A stretch of DNA of 28,980 nt from Gonium pectorale (GCA_001584585.1 LSYV01000032.1:982283-1011262), one strand, 5' to 3'; counted from the stretch's first letter, positions 8,891 through 19,905 are shown. Translations and numbers: made by a program. The notes: generated from the letters alone by a model not told the origin.

Positions 8891-10235
8891 CCCTCCGCCC
8901 TTGCCCTCCAACACGACCACCCCTGACGGCCGCGTCTCGACGACACCAATCCCAGGCCGCACACGCATCGCTCGGCCTCCAGAGAGCTAGTTGACGTAGT
9001 GTTGCGGTAATAGACGTAGTCACCAATGTCGACCTTGCGTAGCGCAGGGTCAAAGCCTCCCCCACGCAGGCTCGCATAACATAGACGACCACGATGCTGG
9101 GCTATCGAGAAATTGCCTCCCGCCATAGCCATGTGCTTGCGGACGGCTGCTGCCCTGACGAGCACGGACCGGGCGACCTCCTCGGGGTCGTCCAGGTTGA
9201 GCTCGCTCGTGGTCAAACCTGTCCTTGATTTCTGGCGGTACGACTGGGTCAAGCGCGTGGACGATGGTATATATAGGGGCAGAGCGAGCTTAGTGGAGCC
9301 CTGCACTGAACAGTTGTAACCAAGCATAATCGACGGAATTCGCACATCCCAGCTCGTTGGCGTAGCTAGCGTAGCTGCCGCTGGCATGAGCCATCTTGGT
9401 GAGCGCCTCCTTATCTGAGCGGACGGCACGCTCGCTGAGCCGTTGGCCTGAGGATGGTTGGCCGAAGTCTGCCGATGATCGATGAGCGCCCTTTGCTTGG
9501 AGGCAGCTAGCGAACTCGCCCTTCCACTCGCTGCCCTGCCTGGTCCGTACACACCTCCGCGCCGCGCTGTAGCGGCCCAATATGTGCTGTCGGAAGGCGA
9601 AGGCTGTCTCCAGCGTGCTTGCTAGGCAACGGAATACGAACTACAAACTTGCTGAAATGCTCCACGTGGTGGTGGTAGGTACCCATGGGCTGCCTCGGCT
9701 GCCCCGACGGACCACCTCCTTAATACACGCCCGTGTATGTTAAGCCGGGCGTACATATCATTATCATTGTTGTCTTAAATGCTCCACACACACCATAACG
9801 TAGCGACTGCCTTGAGCAGTCTAATTGAACGGGCCGCAAAGATCCAGACCCCACCGGTAGAAAAGCCCACCAATAGGCAAAGGGATGAGCACGCCGGGAC
9901 GCGAGTTGATGAAAGTAGCGCGCACACGGCTGCAAGCGGCACAGTACCGCACTGTTTCGGCAACGTCGTTGTTGATTCCACGCCACCCATAGGAATGAAG
10001 CAAGAGCGCCTCGGTGCGCTTGACGCCCCAGTGGCCAGACTGCTCGTGCATCTTGAGAACCAGCTCACGCACCCCGCTCGGCGGGACGAGGGACGACGTG
10101 GGCGCGACCGTCAAGGCCGAGCACATAACGCTGCTCGCCCTGCCAGCGGTACCGCTGGGCTCGCTGCCTGACCCGCTTTGCTTCGATCTCCGAGAGCCCT
10201 TGGGGCCATTGACCTGTTTGTAGAAGGCTGAGCAG
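8891..10235 (-). pseudogene. Ty3/gypsy integrase: H2C2 zinc finger and DDE core, decayed and interrupted
   Basis: From the high-coordinate end the minus strand reads QWPQGLSEIEAKRVRQRAQR then YRWQGEQRYVLGLDGRAHVV. It shifts frame into MHEQSGHWGVKRTEALLLHS and CAACSRVRA (H2C2 integrase zinc finger), then FYRWGLDLCGPFN with the first catalytic Asp and GSRYVMVCVEHL. After the 111-bp insert it resumes as VEHFSKFVVRIPLPSKHAG. In shifted frames come QGSEWKGEF (second Asp region), TSANHPQANG and SERAVRS (Glu region), MLGYNCSVQGSTKLA, SELNLDDPEEVARSVLVRAA and DIGDYVYYRNTTSTSSLEA. Several frameshifts make it non-functional. The reverse transcriptase and RNase H that should lie upstream were not found. 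Confidence 0.85.
9666..9776 (+). mobile_element. LINE-like 3' end, copy 3, with an 11-bp target-site duplication
   Basis: A 111-bp insertion splits the gypsy integrase. It is flanked by perfect direct repeats AAATGCTCCAC at 9655-9665 and 9777-9787. The sequence (GGTACCCATGGGCTGCCTCG, then GACGGACCACCTCCTT, then an ATCATTATCATTGTTGTC tail) matches the 3' ends of copies 1 and 2. Severe 5' truncation plus a variable-length target duplication is typical of target-primed reverse transcription. Confidence 0.85.
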
Positions 10236-10251
10236 ACCCTAATCGGCTCAG

Positions 10252-10268
10252 GGCTCCGCTGCGGAGCC
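10252..10268. repeat. Perfect short palindrome
   Basis: GGCTCCGC-T-GCGGAGCC, an 8-bp stem with a one-base centre, sits just past the point where integrase similarity ends. It could be an element boundary or chance. Confidence 0.6.
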
Positions 10269-10269
10269 T

Positions 10270-11374
10270 ACCTACCTCGACAGCCCCTTCCAGATTCATT
10301 CAGGGCTACCGCCCATGGCAAACACAACGAACTTATTGGGCAAGGCTTGACCGCGCTGAGAAAGGGCAGCAAAAAAACTGCCATGCTGTAGGTGAGCGCT
10401 GACGCTGACGGCGGCCTCCTGTATGTGACGGAAGAGCGGAAGTGAGCTCCGCTGCCAGCACGCTGCAGACCGTGATGAGACTGGCCAAATATGTGACGTC
10501 AGTTGCGCCCGGCCAGCAGCGAACGACTAGAACGACGCTGCTGCACGCTGAGACGAGGTGAGTCAGTGGCTCCTGGCGTGATGCCAAGCAACGCCTCACT
10601 CTCCTCAGGACGCACGCAGTGAAGTGTACACACCGGTGCGCAAATCTTTCACCGGACAGCCGGGACAGGCTGTGCTGGGCGTGACACTCGTTGAATCCGC
10701 CGATAAAGCGGCATACATGACCGCGTTGACAAGCTGACCTTACGCCTCGCTGAAAGGGTGCACGCATCGCAGCTGCTGTTGCGCGACGGTTGGCGCCCAG
10801 GTGTTGCTGTATGCCAGGCCCCGCTGGACGCGTGGCGGACGCCACGGTTTCCTTGAGCAACTCCACATCCGCGAGATTGGTCCAAGCAGGGTAGAGGTTG
10901 GAAACTCGAGCCTAGGCGTGCAGCGTCGACAAGCACGGGACTGCCCCATGCCTCGCTAACTGCGCTGTCCGCCTGGCGAATACCGGTCGTGCACTAGGGC
11001 GCGAAGACCTTTCCAAGTGCAAGACACAGATTTCGCTGTTGCCGTCGGCGGCAAGAGGCAGAACGGCTAGCCTCAGCTGCCTCCTTGTAAGGTCGTCCGG
11101 GCTCGCGAAAGGTTGTTTACAGATAGGAGTTCATGAATCCTCGGCCCGTTCTGCGTTCTGTAATGCTACTCCATGCCCGTAATGTCATGAGTGCGAGACA
11201 GATCTGGTCTCGTATTGACGCTGGCCTTCTCGCCAGTCTCAACGCTCCAGGGGAACCCGCCCAGGTCACACCTAGCGCGGCCGAACCCCGGTTCACACAA
11301 ACAGTGCTCGCAATGCTAAAGATAGCGCCCGCACTCACGGCGGCGCGTGGAAACCAAGCGATAAGTGCGAACCG
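10270..11374. other. No gene recognised; possible unclassified repeat sequence
   Basis: Long minus-strand frames exist (for example 10333-10866) but show frame changes and no motif I can name. A minus-strand stretch FIGGFNE near 10705 is too short to claim reverse transcriptase similarity. A reverse TGTAA (11117-11121) could serve the protease gene ending at 11659, but it is 540 nt away. Confidence 0.4.
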
Positions 11375-11423
11375 AAGGGGCCAAACCCAACGGTTCCCAA
11401 CCAACTGCCGACAGTTCTGCGCG
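11375..11423. repeat. Dispersed 50-bp repeat, copy 2
   Basis: Near-identical to 5667-5716 and in the same orientation. Here it lies in the 3' flank of the minus-strand metalloprotease gene. The sequences on both sides differ between the copies, so the shared block itself may be an element end. Confidence 0.85.
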
Positions 11424-11658
11424 ATCACTACACAATATGGCACGCAATCACACAAGGTGTCGTGGCAAGGCCGGTCACACAACCTTGCAGCAGGCCGCTC
11501 ACGCCGGCGTACGTCGGACCTACAATGCCGGTCTATCTATCTATTATGTCGCATGATACGTGAATGTTGCAACCGGCAGATTAGAAATACGAAGTGCGTG
11601 GATCGCATTACTCGCCAGCCGTTCAAACTCAGAGAGAACAAGAGGTAGATCGCTTCAA

Positions 11659-14600
11659 CTAACCTGTGGAAGACAACTTGCAGTCGGAGTCATTCAAATC
11701 TATGAAACCGTCGCAGTCGTCGTCTAAATTGTTTGCGCAGGATGTCTCATTCGTACTCCACATCCTGCAGAGGTTGATTTTCGCGTGTGTTCTGTTGCCG
11801 CTCCTAAACTTGACACGGATGTAACCCCCGAGCTTCTTTAGGTTCTGGGTTCCAGGATCCAAGAAGGGGCTTGTCCAATCGAGTGACCCCGGATACCCGC
11901 TTTCCACGAGGACGGGCTTCTGAGCCAGATTCGCACGCTCATCTTGTGTGCCTGCGTGGGCAGGAGGATGTACGCACGCAACATGTACGTGAAACCTGAC
12001 TAATTGGATCAGGACTCACACAGCTAGCGCTGTTACCGAGACACGAGTACTCCGGGTACAATATCAGCTCTCAATCCAGGCGAGGGCATCCCGTACAGAT
12101 TTAAACACTGCCACACGCTTTTACCGGGCCAAACCGTACACAAATCTCTTCATCAAGCCATGGTTCTTACCATTGTATATGTGGATGTAGACCTTGCCGC
12201 TGAGATCATCGGGCAGCCCGCCGTCAAATCGATCGGGAGCAGGTGCCTTGAAACGATAGCTAATGAAGTACACGTCTGCGGCAACTTGCTGACCTAAATC
12301 TGTTGCCCCCTCCTTGCCCAAGTTGACCACAATCTGTATGTCGTAGGAAGAGCAATCGGACAGTAAAAGCAAGTATGTGCAAAAGTACACTGTAGGATAA
12401 TGCCCCGTGACGTACTATTGCCATCTAGCTAGCAGCATGTGCCAAGTGCAACCTTGGACAGAGCCTAGCAGCAGCTTACGAGCGACCACATAGCATGTCG
12501 TTGCAACTGCATGTGTGTGCACCGTCCATAAGTACGCTCGCGTCTGTCGATTCCTTGGTGCGTGCATAACGTGGGTTAAACCGCTTACGCAAAATAGCCA
12601 AGCGCATTGCAAAAATACAGCATGTATCAGCACAGCACAGTGCATGGCGGCTCACCATGCTGTCCGGGCTGTAGCCCAGCGCTGGGAGTGTAATCTCAAG
12701 CGAGTTATTGCCGTTTCTGCCGTTGAAATTTTCTACGGTAAGGTTCCAATGTATGGGTGGCTTGGACCAGCCTATGCGGTACCTGTCGGCAACAATTGTA
12801 TGCATACAAGCAAGTACACACAAGCAACCGGCTTAGTCAGCCAAACTGACAGAGGCAATACATACATACGGAACACGCAATCTTTAATGCAGTGCATGCA
12901 TGCACTGCACTACACTGCATACATGCAATTTACGTTTTAGAGCATGCAGCGCAGTTGTTCCGTTGAGTACCAGTATGCTGTGCAACCTGTATGCTGCAAT
13001 CATCAATATTCCTCACTTACATGTTCGGGGCGTTGTGACATACAATGCCGTCCACGTTTGCAGGCTGACCCATGACGTCAGTGGGGTCTCCTTCTTCAAT
13101 GTACAGCTTTGTGCGGCTTCAGAGGCAGCATTGGCGAGTGGTGGTGCCAGCAGGATGGGGTACATGAAGATCATTCGTGGAGCAATACACATTGAGAGAA
13201 GATGGCCACTTTGTATACTGGTAAATGTATATTCTAAAAAACGATTTTCACCCCAAAAATGCTTAAGACCAAAGGTAGTAGAAACCCAAGCTACTTGAGA
13301 TATCTATACTCTCTAAGGCATGATACGGCAGGCAGCAAGCAAGCGCATGCATAGGAGCGAGCTAGCTAGGAGCCAGAAAGTTGCACGGACTGTGCATACG
13401 GTCATTTGTACATGTATCTAAAAGTCCGCATCTGCAAACGTCCGTAAACCAAAGCCTACCCTAGCTAGCCGTACCTAGGCTAGGGTTAGTAACCCCTTCT
13501 CTACGTGCATACATATGGCTTATGGGTGTCTGAGATCCTCATCTATCAGAGCGAATCAAGCATAGCATATACAGGCTTCGAATGGTTGAGTGCCTAACAT
13601 TCATCTTTTTCCGATCCTGCGTCATAGGGCCCTCACGCTCTCATTTCCACTGCGGCTGCAGTGTCGACCCCTGGCTTTGGCCACTCACTCCACTGTCTTG
13701 ATTGTCCTACGGGTGCACAGGCGAGAGGAAGGATGGAGAAATATAGCTGAAGGAGCACACACGGTTAGAAACAAACCAAGCAAACCAGCTGCCCAAACTT
13801 GACTCCGTGTTTGTTGACTTTCTGGAAAGTGCTCGAAAACAACACAGCACCCGCCGGCTGGGTATCAAAGGCGTAGCACAGAGGCACATGTGTGAACTGT
13901 TCGCAAGAGAAACACTTCCGAAGGAATGGCGCCCAGCAGACTCTACAAAGGCGAGTCCATGCAGATTCGACGTGCGAATGGCACGCTATCTACACGCGCA
14001 CATCCTACATTTCGTCGCCGATAGCGAACAATGACAAGAACGTAATGCGCATGTATGTCTGGGAGTGAATGCTAGATAGCCAGCTACCTAACTAGGTATT
14101 GCGTTGTGTCTCAGATACATCAGACATCATACCCGGCGTGCTCCAGTCCGTAGTTGTGCATTTGCTCGTGCACCAGGGAAATGGGGCTTGGAGGGCCGTT
14201 CTTTGTGTTCAAGAAACTGCGCAAAGGGATGAGGCACCCAGTAGGACGTCTGCTGAATAGAAGCGGTACACGAAGATGCTAGATAAAAAGAAGTTCATAT
14301 GTTGTACCAGTTGCGTTTGTAAAACTCTAATCACCCATACATGTGCCAGCAGCCAGGAATGAAAATCGATCCTATCCGCGCGTGTCCGTACCATCTGTAC
14401 AGGGCCGTGCGTGTCGACGTTGATATAAAGCACGTTTCCTTCCTATACAAGAATTAAGTGACAGCCGCCCAACATCGGGCCCGACTACTTACGTGCTGCA
14501 GGTTTCGGTTATGCAGCTGACGTCGGCGTAGCCCTCCCAGGGACAATTCATTTTGGGCGGCAGGACATATATGTTTCGCCGCCGCAGTTTCCTGTCTTTA

Positions 14601-16839
14601 GCGGTCTTGAGCAGTGCGTCCAGTTGGCGGTTATCCTTCCGCACCTGTATGCGACAGTTGCAAGTGCAGATCGCATCGTTTCAATGCACTGTTAAGGGAC
14701 CGCATCTAGCTATTCGATCCGCCCCTATTGCGATCAAGCAAGGCAGACGGAAAAGACAGGCTCAAGCTCGTGACCGATCGCGACGAGCGAGGGGCTCAGC
14801 CCTACTAGTCAACAGCCGAACCTACTGTCTCAAGCCACGTTTCCAAGAGACGCTGCAAGGCGCCTTGCTGCGTCGAGGTACAGCCGCTCGAAAAGTCATA
14901 CGCCCAGTTGCCAACGACTCCACTGCAGTTCAGCGGAACTGGGCCGAGAACCATCACGTTCTTGGCCTCGAAGGACGTTCGACCGAAGGAGCAGACTTGG
15001 TAGAATCTCTGCAGTGGAAGTGCTCAACATGGCAGCAGGTTAAAGCAGGAGCCAGAATTTTGCAATGAGTGACCGAGCGATCAACATGCCTCAAATAGTA
15101 GTGTTGTTTGATGTAGTTGGGTAGATTGAGGCGTGGGGAACCCGAACGCTAAAACACCTCGAACGACTCTTTATAATGACCAGCGGATCCGGAATATCCC
15201 AAATTATTCCAGCAGACTTCAGATCAGGATCGCGCACGGGTCGGTAGGAGCGTGTGCTCTATACTGCAGACGATCGACATGCAGGCAGAAACCATGCGCA
15301 TGCTGCTGGATGGTAGGGCTGTTCATCGTCATGGGAAGAAAGAATAATGTGCCCGGCGGCGTTGTTCCATGTACAGCTAGGAACAATCGGGCCGTTCAGG
15401 ACCGACCCCGCACACCTCCCAGCCATCGATTCAGTCCCGCTGTGGGTGTTTATTATGTGTACATATGTTGGGGTCTGTAGCAATGGTCCCAGACTTGCCT
15501 GCATGTTCTTGATGATGGACGCGTCTTCAGGGATCAACAGATTGCGCATTTCCTGCAAGCAATGAAAGCATGTTGTTATGGAGCCGGGTGAAGGTTTCCC
15601 AGCGCACGAACGATCGCCAGTGCAGCAATAAAGTAGACAGCATCGACCCCCGCCCCCCCCCCTTCATTCCTAGAGCCCAATCTATCCCATGGTGCGATGG
15701 GTGGGTCGATCAGCAGAACTAACTTGTTACGGCCAAAGGCAACACATGCGTTGCGTGGTGCGGTCCTCACTAAGGCCCCGACGTTAGATACATTGCAGTC
15801 AACGCGACCAACAAGACAAACAGCTCCAAGCTAACCATGTGGGACGCATGTATGTGTGCACGCATGCCCTGCCCCTGCCTCTCATGAAGTGGCTGACTGG
15901 CTTGCCACACAGCCAGCAGCAGCTGGCTTCGATGAAGGATGTGCGATTACCCTCATATTGTAAGCTGGCCGCACGGCTAGTACCCATAGGAGCTGTGCTC
16001 CTGACATCTCGAGTAAGCCTTTTCCGCCTAGTGAGCAGTGTACTGCTTACACATATCGAGAGCAAAACAAGCACGCACCGCCTGTGTAACCGACGGAATC
16101 CATCCCGTCGGACTCAATCGGTTGCACTTAGATAGGTCAACCAGGAAGGCGATGGCCACAATCTCAATTGTCACGTTGGTGTAGATCTGCAGCAGGCGGG
16201 GATTTGTTTATATGTGTGGTTGATGGGCAAAAGGCTTGGATAGGTGATGATGAGGTTCTAAGGCCCTCGCCTGTCAAAAATGCGCCACCAAAAGGTTGGG
16301 AAAACAGAGTGAGTAGAAAGACTGCTTGCATGAACCATCGGGAACAGTTTAGTTCACGGATACGTGCGCGCGCAGGGCACTATCTATATACACACGTCAA
16401 GATTAGCTGCAGGCATGGGGATCGCGCGCGCCAAGGTTAACACTCAGGTTATCAATCTAATGCGCAACGGCGACTGTCACACTCTACTATGTTGCTGTGT
16501 GCCCAAGGCAGTCAGTAGCTAGGTAGGCCACAGTCAGCGATGTATGCAGTTCTTTCTGTGCGCAGCTGCGTGCTCACGAAGTAAGGCAACATATGCATCT
16601 AGTAGCAGACATCGAGCGGCCCTGGATAGTTGCTGAACATCTAACCTATCAGTCATAAAATAAGCAGCCCCTAGTTGTTATTAAACCGATTTGCTTGCCT
16701 CTGGAAGTCGGCGCGCCTCGGCCAGACGGATGACGCTGCCTTCCTGCAGCCGCATCACGTCATGCCCATTGCGGTCCTTGCCGCTTGTCAAGTTCAGCCG
16801 GTTGGCAAACGTATCGCCGCTGAAGATGCGGTACTGGTC
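11659..16839 (-). CDS. Gametolysin-like peptidase M11 zinc metalloprotease, ten exons
   Basis: Exons in transcript order: 16839-16699, 16186-16091, 15552-15499, 15008-14826, 14644-14493, 14216-14133, 13116-13021, 12782-12656, 12333-12171, 11951-11659 (stop TAG). All junctions agree in phase and give 462 codons plus stop. The propeptide-like part is YRIFSGDTFANRLNL...GSVIRLAEARR. Next come FYQVCSFGRTSFEAKNVMVL, PVPLNCSG and NIYVLPPKMNCPWEGYADV. The active site HEQMHNYGLEH is exact HExxHxxGxxH, with the Met-turn GDPTDVMG. Then follow CHNAPNMYRIGW, a C-terminal beta region (VYFISYRF, KVYIHIYNG) and an Asp/Cys motif DDDCDGFIDLNDSDC. Family members are secreted and degrade or remodel the Hyp-rich wall/matrix (gametolysin, Volvox VMPs). 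Zinc ligands are intact. The first exon edges (16839, 16699) are the least certain; the N-terminus may include 17073-17252. Confidence 0.85.
13747..14033 (+). other. Unrecognised open frame inside, and antisense to, the largest M11 intron
   Basis: The frame is open from after TAG 13744-13746 to TGA 14031-14033 (95 codons). It contains SVFVDFLESARKQHSTRRLG, CELFARETLPKEWRPAD and RFDVRMARYLHAHIL. The hydrophobic/charged pattern looks like real protein, and a TATAG acceptor-like site precedes it. There is no in-frame ATG near the start, so it would be an exon or a transposon fragment. I do not recognise the family. Confidence 0.35.
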
Positions 16840-17072
16840 CTGTTTGCGGTGCGCGCAATCAATGAAGGATCATGTCAATCGAGACAGCGGAGTAGGGGTC
16901 ATATTAAGGGGTTGCTCAATGCATGAAATGCTTTCATCGATCAATTCATGCGGCAGCGAGCGTGGTCCATCTCTCACACGTCAAAACCCTCAAGCCCAAA
17001 TCCAAGCGGAGTCCATTCCCAGCCGAATGCATATGCATGTAGTACGCGCTCCAGCGGCAGATTTGCTCAAAC

Positions 17073-17252
17073 GGCATGGCAGCAAGAGCCGAGAGGATGA
17101 GCGAGGATGACCACGCACCCCAGCAGTGCAAGAGCGCGCGGCAGCGAGAGAACCGTAGACCACGTATTCCGTCCAGCACCGGCAGGCAACAGCGCATACT
17201 TCTCCAGAGTATGCGCAACTGCTCCCACTGCTGCATGCGATATCGGATGCAA
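17073..17252 (-). CDS. Possible signal-peptide exon of the M11 metalloprotease
   Basis: A minus-strand frame starting at ATG 17252 ends with the hydrophobic stretch VLSLPRALALLGCVVILAHP and then GSCCHA, resembling a signal peptide with a small-residue cleavage region. A GTTTGA donor after 17073 is in phase 0, matching the phase-0 acceptor before 16839. The n-region is long (about 30 residues) and the GTTTGA donor is weak, so the true first exon could be elsewhere. Confidence 0.4.
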
Positions 17253-17259
17253 GCATTTC

Positions 17260-18170
17260 CGTCATGCAACTGTGCAGCTGTACCGTGTGTCCTGTTCCTG
17301 ACAAACAGCAGGTGCATGCGTGGGCCCTTAAAACGTTGTGTGCATGTCAAAACAATTGGCACACATGCATTTCCCCAGCGTTTGAACAACGGCTTGGTAT
17401 TGGGGCACCCATTGATGCTGGCAGGCGCAGCTAGCGCTGGCTGCCGCGCGTCAGCTAGATAGCAGCTGGGATAGATGCTTAACGGTCGAAGGGTCGAAGG
17501 GTGCCCGCTGGCTCGCAATGTTGTAGCATCAAAAATGGCACTTTCGTACGTACAGCTACCCCGTCTACATAAACAGGATGATTATTTCAACTTTGGCAAC
17601 AAAACACAACGCACGAGACTTGCTCGCATATCTCTGTAACTCCCCTCATATATACATGTGCACCGCCTGCTGTTAGCTAGCTAGTAGAAGGAACAACTCG
17701 AGGGCATCATCTCTCACGGGCATTACAAAGTGCACTCGTATAGATATGTAGATAGCCAGGTAACGTCGCTCCGGCCTCTTTCAGGTCAGAGCAAGTGCCT
17801 GATGATGAAGTAAGATCCTCGAAACCATACGAACGGCAAGCAAGGGCGGCCGCACCCAGTCCGAGGCCCCGACCAGGCAGCACACAACCTCAGTTAGGTG
17901 GGTAGCGGAGCTAGCTGGACCTAGTCTTGCGCTCCTTACTGCAGCAGCTACTGCAGCCAAGGTAGCTGCTGGCCAGCCACTTGCCGCCGGCTGCATGCAG
18001 GGGTGCCGGGGATACAGGTGGTGTCGGCCTGTGTCTGAGGAAAACACAGCTCGTGCCACTGGATGGCCTGCCCGTAGCCCCGGTTTTGTCTACTAGATGG
18101 CACCTGCAATGACCCCACAGCGCCGTCGTCGAGCCCATCAGGCCGGCGCTGTTACCGTCGCAAGTCCCGG
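17260..18170. other. Upstream flank of the protease gene; no gene recognised
   Basis: Contains AT-rich sequence and short inverted motifs such as TAGCTAGCTAGTAG near 17675, but no convincing TATA-plus-start arrangement. A minus-strand frame at 17911-18138 is Ser/Cys-rich and shows no domain. Promoter elements of the minus-strand protease should lie in this interval, but none could be identified with confidence. Confidence 0.4.
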
Positions 18171-18171
18171 C

Positions 18172-19570
18172 ATCGACGGTTGTCGTTTACCCTCCGGATG
18201 CCAACGCCCCTGGCGGTCCCTATGGCCCCACTCCGTCGGAACATGTCGGTCGCGGTGACCCCGCCCCTGTAGGTCCAGGTGGCCCTGCCCATGGCGGTCC
18301 CCAGCCAGTGGCCCCCGAAGCCCAGCTCATGGTGGGTTTGTTGGCCCCGCTTAATCTGCTCCTTCATGCCCGTGGCCCCGCTCCCTCGAGACCCATGGCA
18401 CTGCTCCCCCGGGTCCCGCCGTAGCCCGCTCCCGTAAGTGGCCCCGCCCCTACCGTACCGGCGCAATGGCCCTGCATCTGTCGGCCCTGGTAGCCCAGCC
18501 CATGTCGGTCCCGCCCCTCGATGGGGGTCCTAATGGACTCAATAATGGATCCCAGTGGCCCGGCCCGTTGTGGTTTTGTTGGCCTTGCAACATGTCCTGT
18601 GGCCCCGCTCCCTAGGGCCCTGTGGCCCCGCTCCCACGCAAGGGCCATGTGGCCCCGCTCCTTAGCAAGGGCACTATGGCCACTCTCCCTAGCTAGGGCA
18701 CTGAGGCCCCGCTCCCCAGCTAGGGCACTGTGGCCCCGCTCCCTAGCTAGGGCCCTGTGGCCCCGCTGCCTAGCTAGGGACCTGTGGCCCCGCTCCCTAG
18801 CTCGGGACCTGTGGCCCCGCTCCCTAGCTAGGGCACTGTGGCCCCGCTCCCTAGGTCCCTGTGGCCCCGCTCCCTAGGGCACTGTGGCCCCGCTCCCTAG
18901 GGTCCTGTGGCCCCGCTCCCTATAGCCCTGTGGCCCCGCTCCCTAGGGCCCTGTGGCCCCGCTCCCTAGGGCCCTGTTGTCCCGCTCCCTAGGGCCCTGT
19001 TGTCCCGCTCCCTAGGGCCCTGTTGTCCCGCTCCCTAGGGCCCTGTGGCCCCGCTCCCTAGCTAGGGCCCTGTTGTCCCGCTCCCTAGGGCCCTGTGGCC
19101 CCGCTCCCTAGGGCGCTGTTGTCCCGCTCCCTAGGGCCCTGTGGCCCCGGTCCCTAGGGCTTTGGCCCCGCTCCATAGGGCCCTTTTGTCCCGCTCCCTA
19201 GGGCCCTGTGGTCCCGCTCCCTAGGGCCATGTGGCCCCGCTTCATTAAGCCCCATGGTCGGCTCCCTTGCATGGGCCCTGTGGCCCTGCTGCGCCGGGCC
19301 CTGTGACTGCATCAGGTCCGTCCAGTGGCCTCGCTCCCTCGGAATTGATGGCTGGAACCGTTCCCCCAGGCCCGGTGGACCCGCTCATCCACACGAGCCC
19401 TGTGGCCCCGCTCCCTCGGGCCCGATGGCCTCATTCACTCGGCCCAGTGGCTCCGCTCCATCAGGTCTAGTGGCCCCATTATATATCTCTCCCTTGCGCC
19501 TATTGGGCCCGAGGACCCGGCGGCCCCGCTTCCTGCCACATTCTCAGAGGCGCTATCCTCATAGCTAACA
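18172..19570. repeat. GC-rich minisatellite field, core at about 18594-19250
   Basis: The core is roughly 26 imperfect head-to-tail units built on CCCTAGGGCCCTGTGGCCCC plus GCT (23 bp). Some units carry a 27-bp variant with CTAGCTAGGG in place of CTAGGG. Unit palindromes are CCCTAGGG and GGGCCC. Flanking 18172-18593 and 19250-19530 are degenerate relatives (TGGCCCCGCTCC with TCGG or ACCC), so homogenisation is strongest in the middle. Frames through it read as repetitive Leu-Trp-Pro-Arg-Ser and are almost certainly not genes. Confidence 0.9.
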
Positions 19571-19587
19571 TTCAGATATCAGTCTAA

Positions 19588-19905
19588 CCAGCTGGTAGTT
19601 GAGCTGTTAGGAACCAGAATCAGGCCGTTCGCTCGCTCGATGGTCAACAATGGTCGTGGGTCCGAATTCCATTCAGGTCGGGATTGAGCAGTGGCATGAC
19701 TGCATCACGCGGCCGTAGATAGCGCGGGGTCCAACCTACGCTACCTACGTAGCGTTCTCTGTGATGGATGACTCTGGGCACATGACCAGGGGCGTGATGA
19801 GTCAGGCGTGGATGTACGGAGCGGTGGAGGATATACCGCCGCCGGCAGACGCCGGTGGGAGTAATCCCTCGCAAGCAAGAGGGCTGGTGCCATGCTCCGC
19901 CGCCC
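19588..19905 (+). mobile_element. tRNA-derived SINE-like insertion inside the minisatellite
   Basis: A non-repetitive segment splits the minisatellite. It carries an A-box-like TAGTTGAGCTGTTAGG (19596-19611) and a B-box-like GGTCCGAATTCC (19659-19670), spaced about 48 nt apart as in a tRNA internal promoter. Read on the minus strand the B box gives GIRTHDH, a well-known false-protein signature of tRNA-like SINE heads. The 3' extent and target duplication were not resolved. Confidence 0.55.

Noticed and set aside
14553..15068. 171-codon plus-strand open frame
   Set aside because: It is antisense to two well-supported M11 exons (15008-14826 and 14644-14493), whose minus-strand translation shows clear family motifs and matching splice phases.
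16946..17518. 190-codon minus-strand frame
   Set aside because: No domain. The signal-peptide-like stretch lies in a different frame of the same strand (17073-17252), and splice evidence favours that one weakly.
18521..18877. 118-codon frame with repeated Leu-Trp-Pro-Arg-Ser-Leu-Ala-Arg units
   Set aside because: It is a direct translation of the non-coding minisatellite; the period happens to stay open, and there are no splice or start features.
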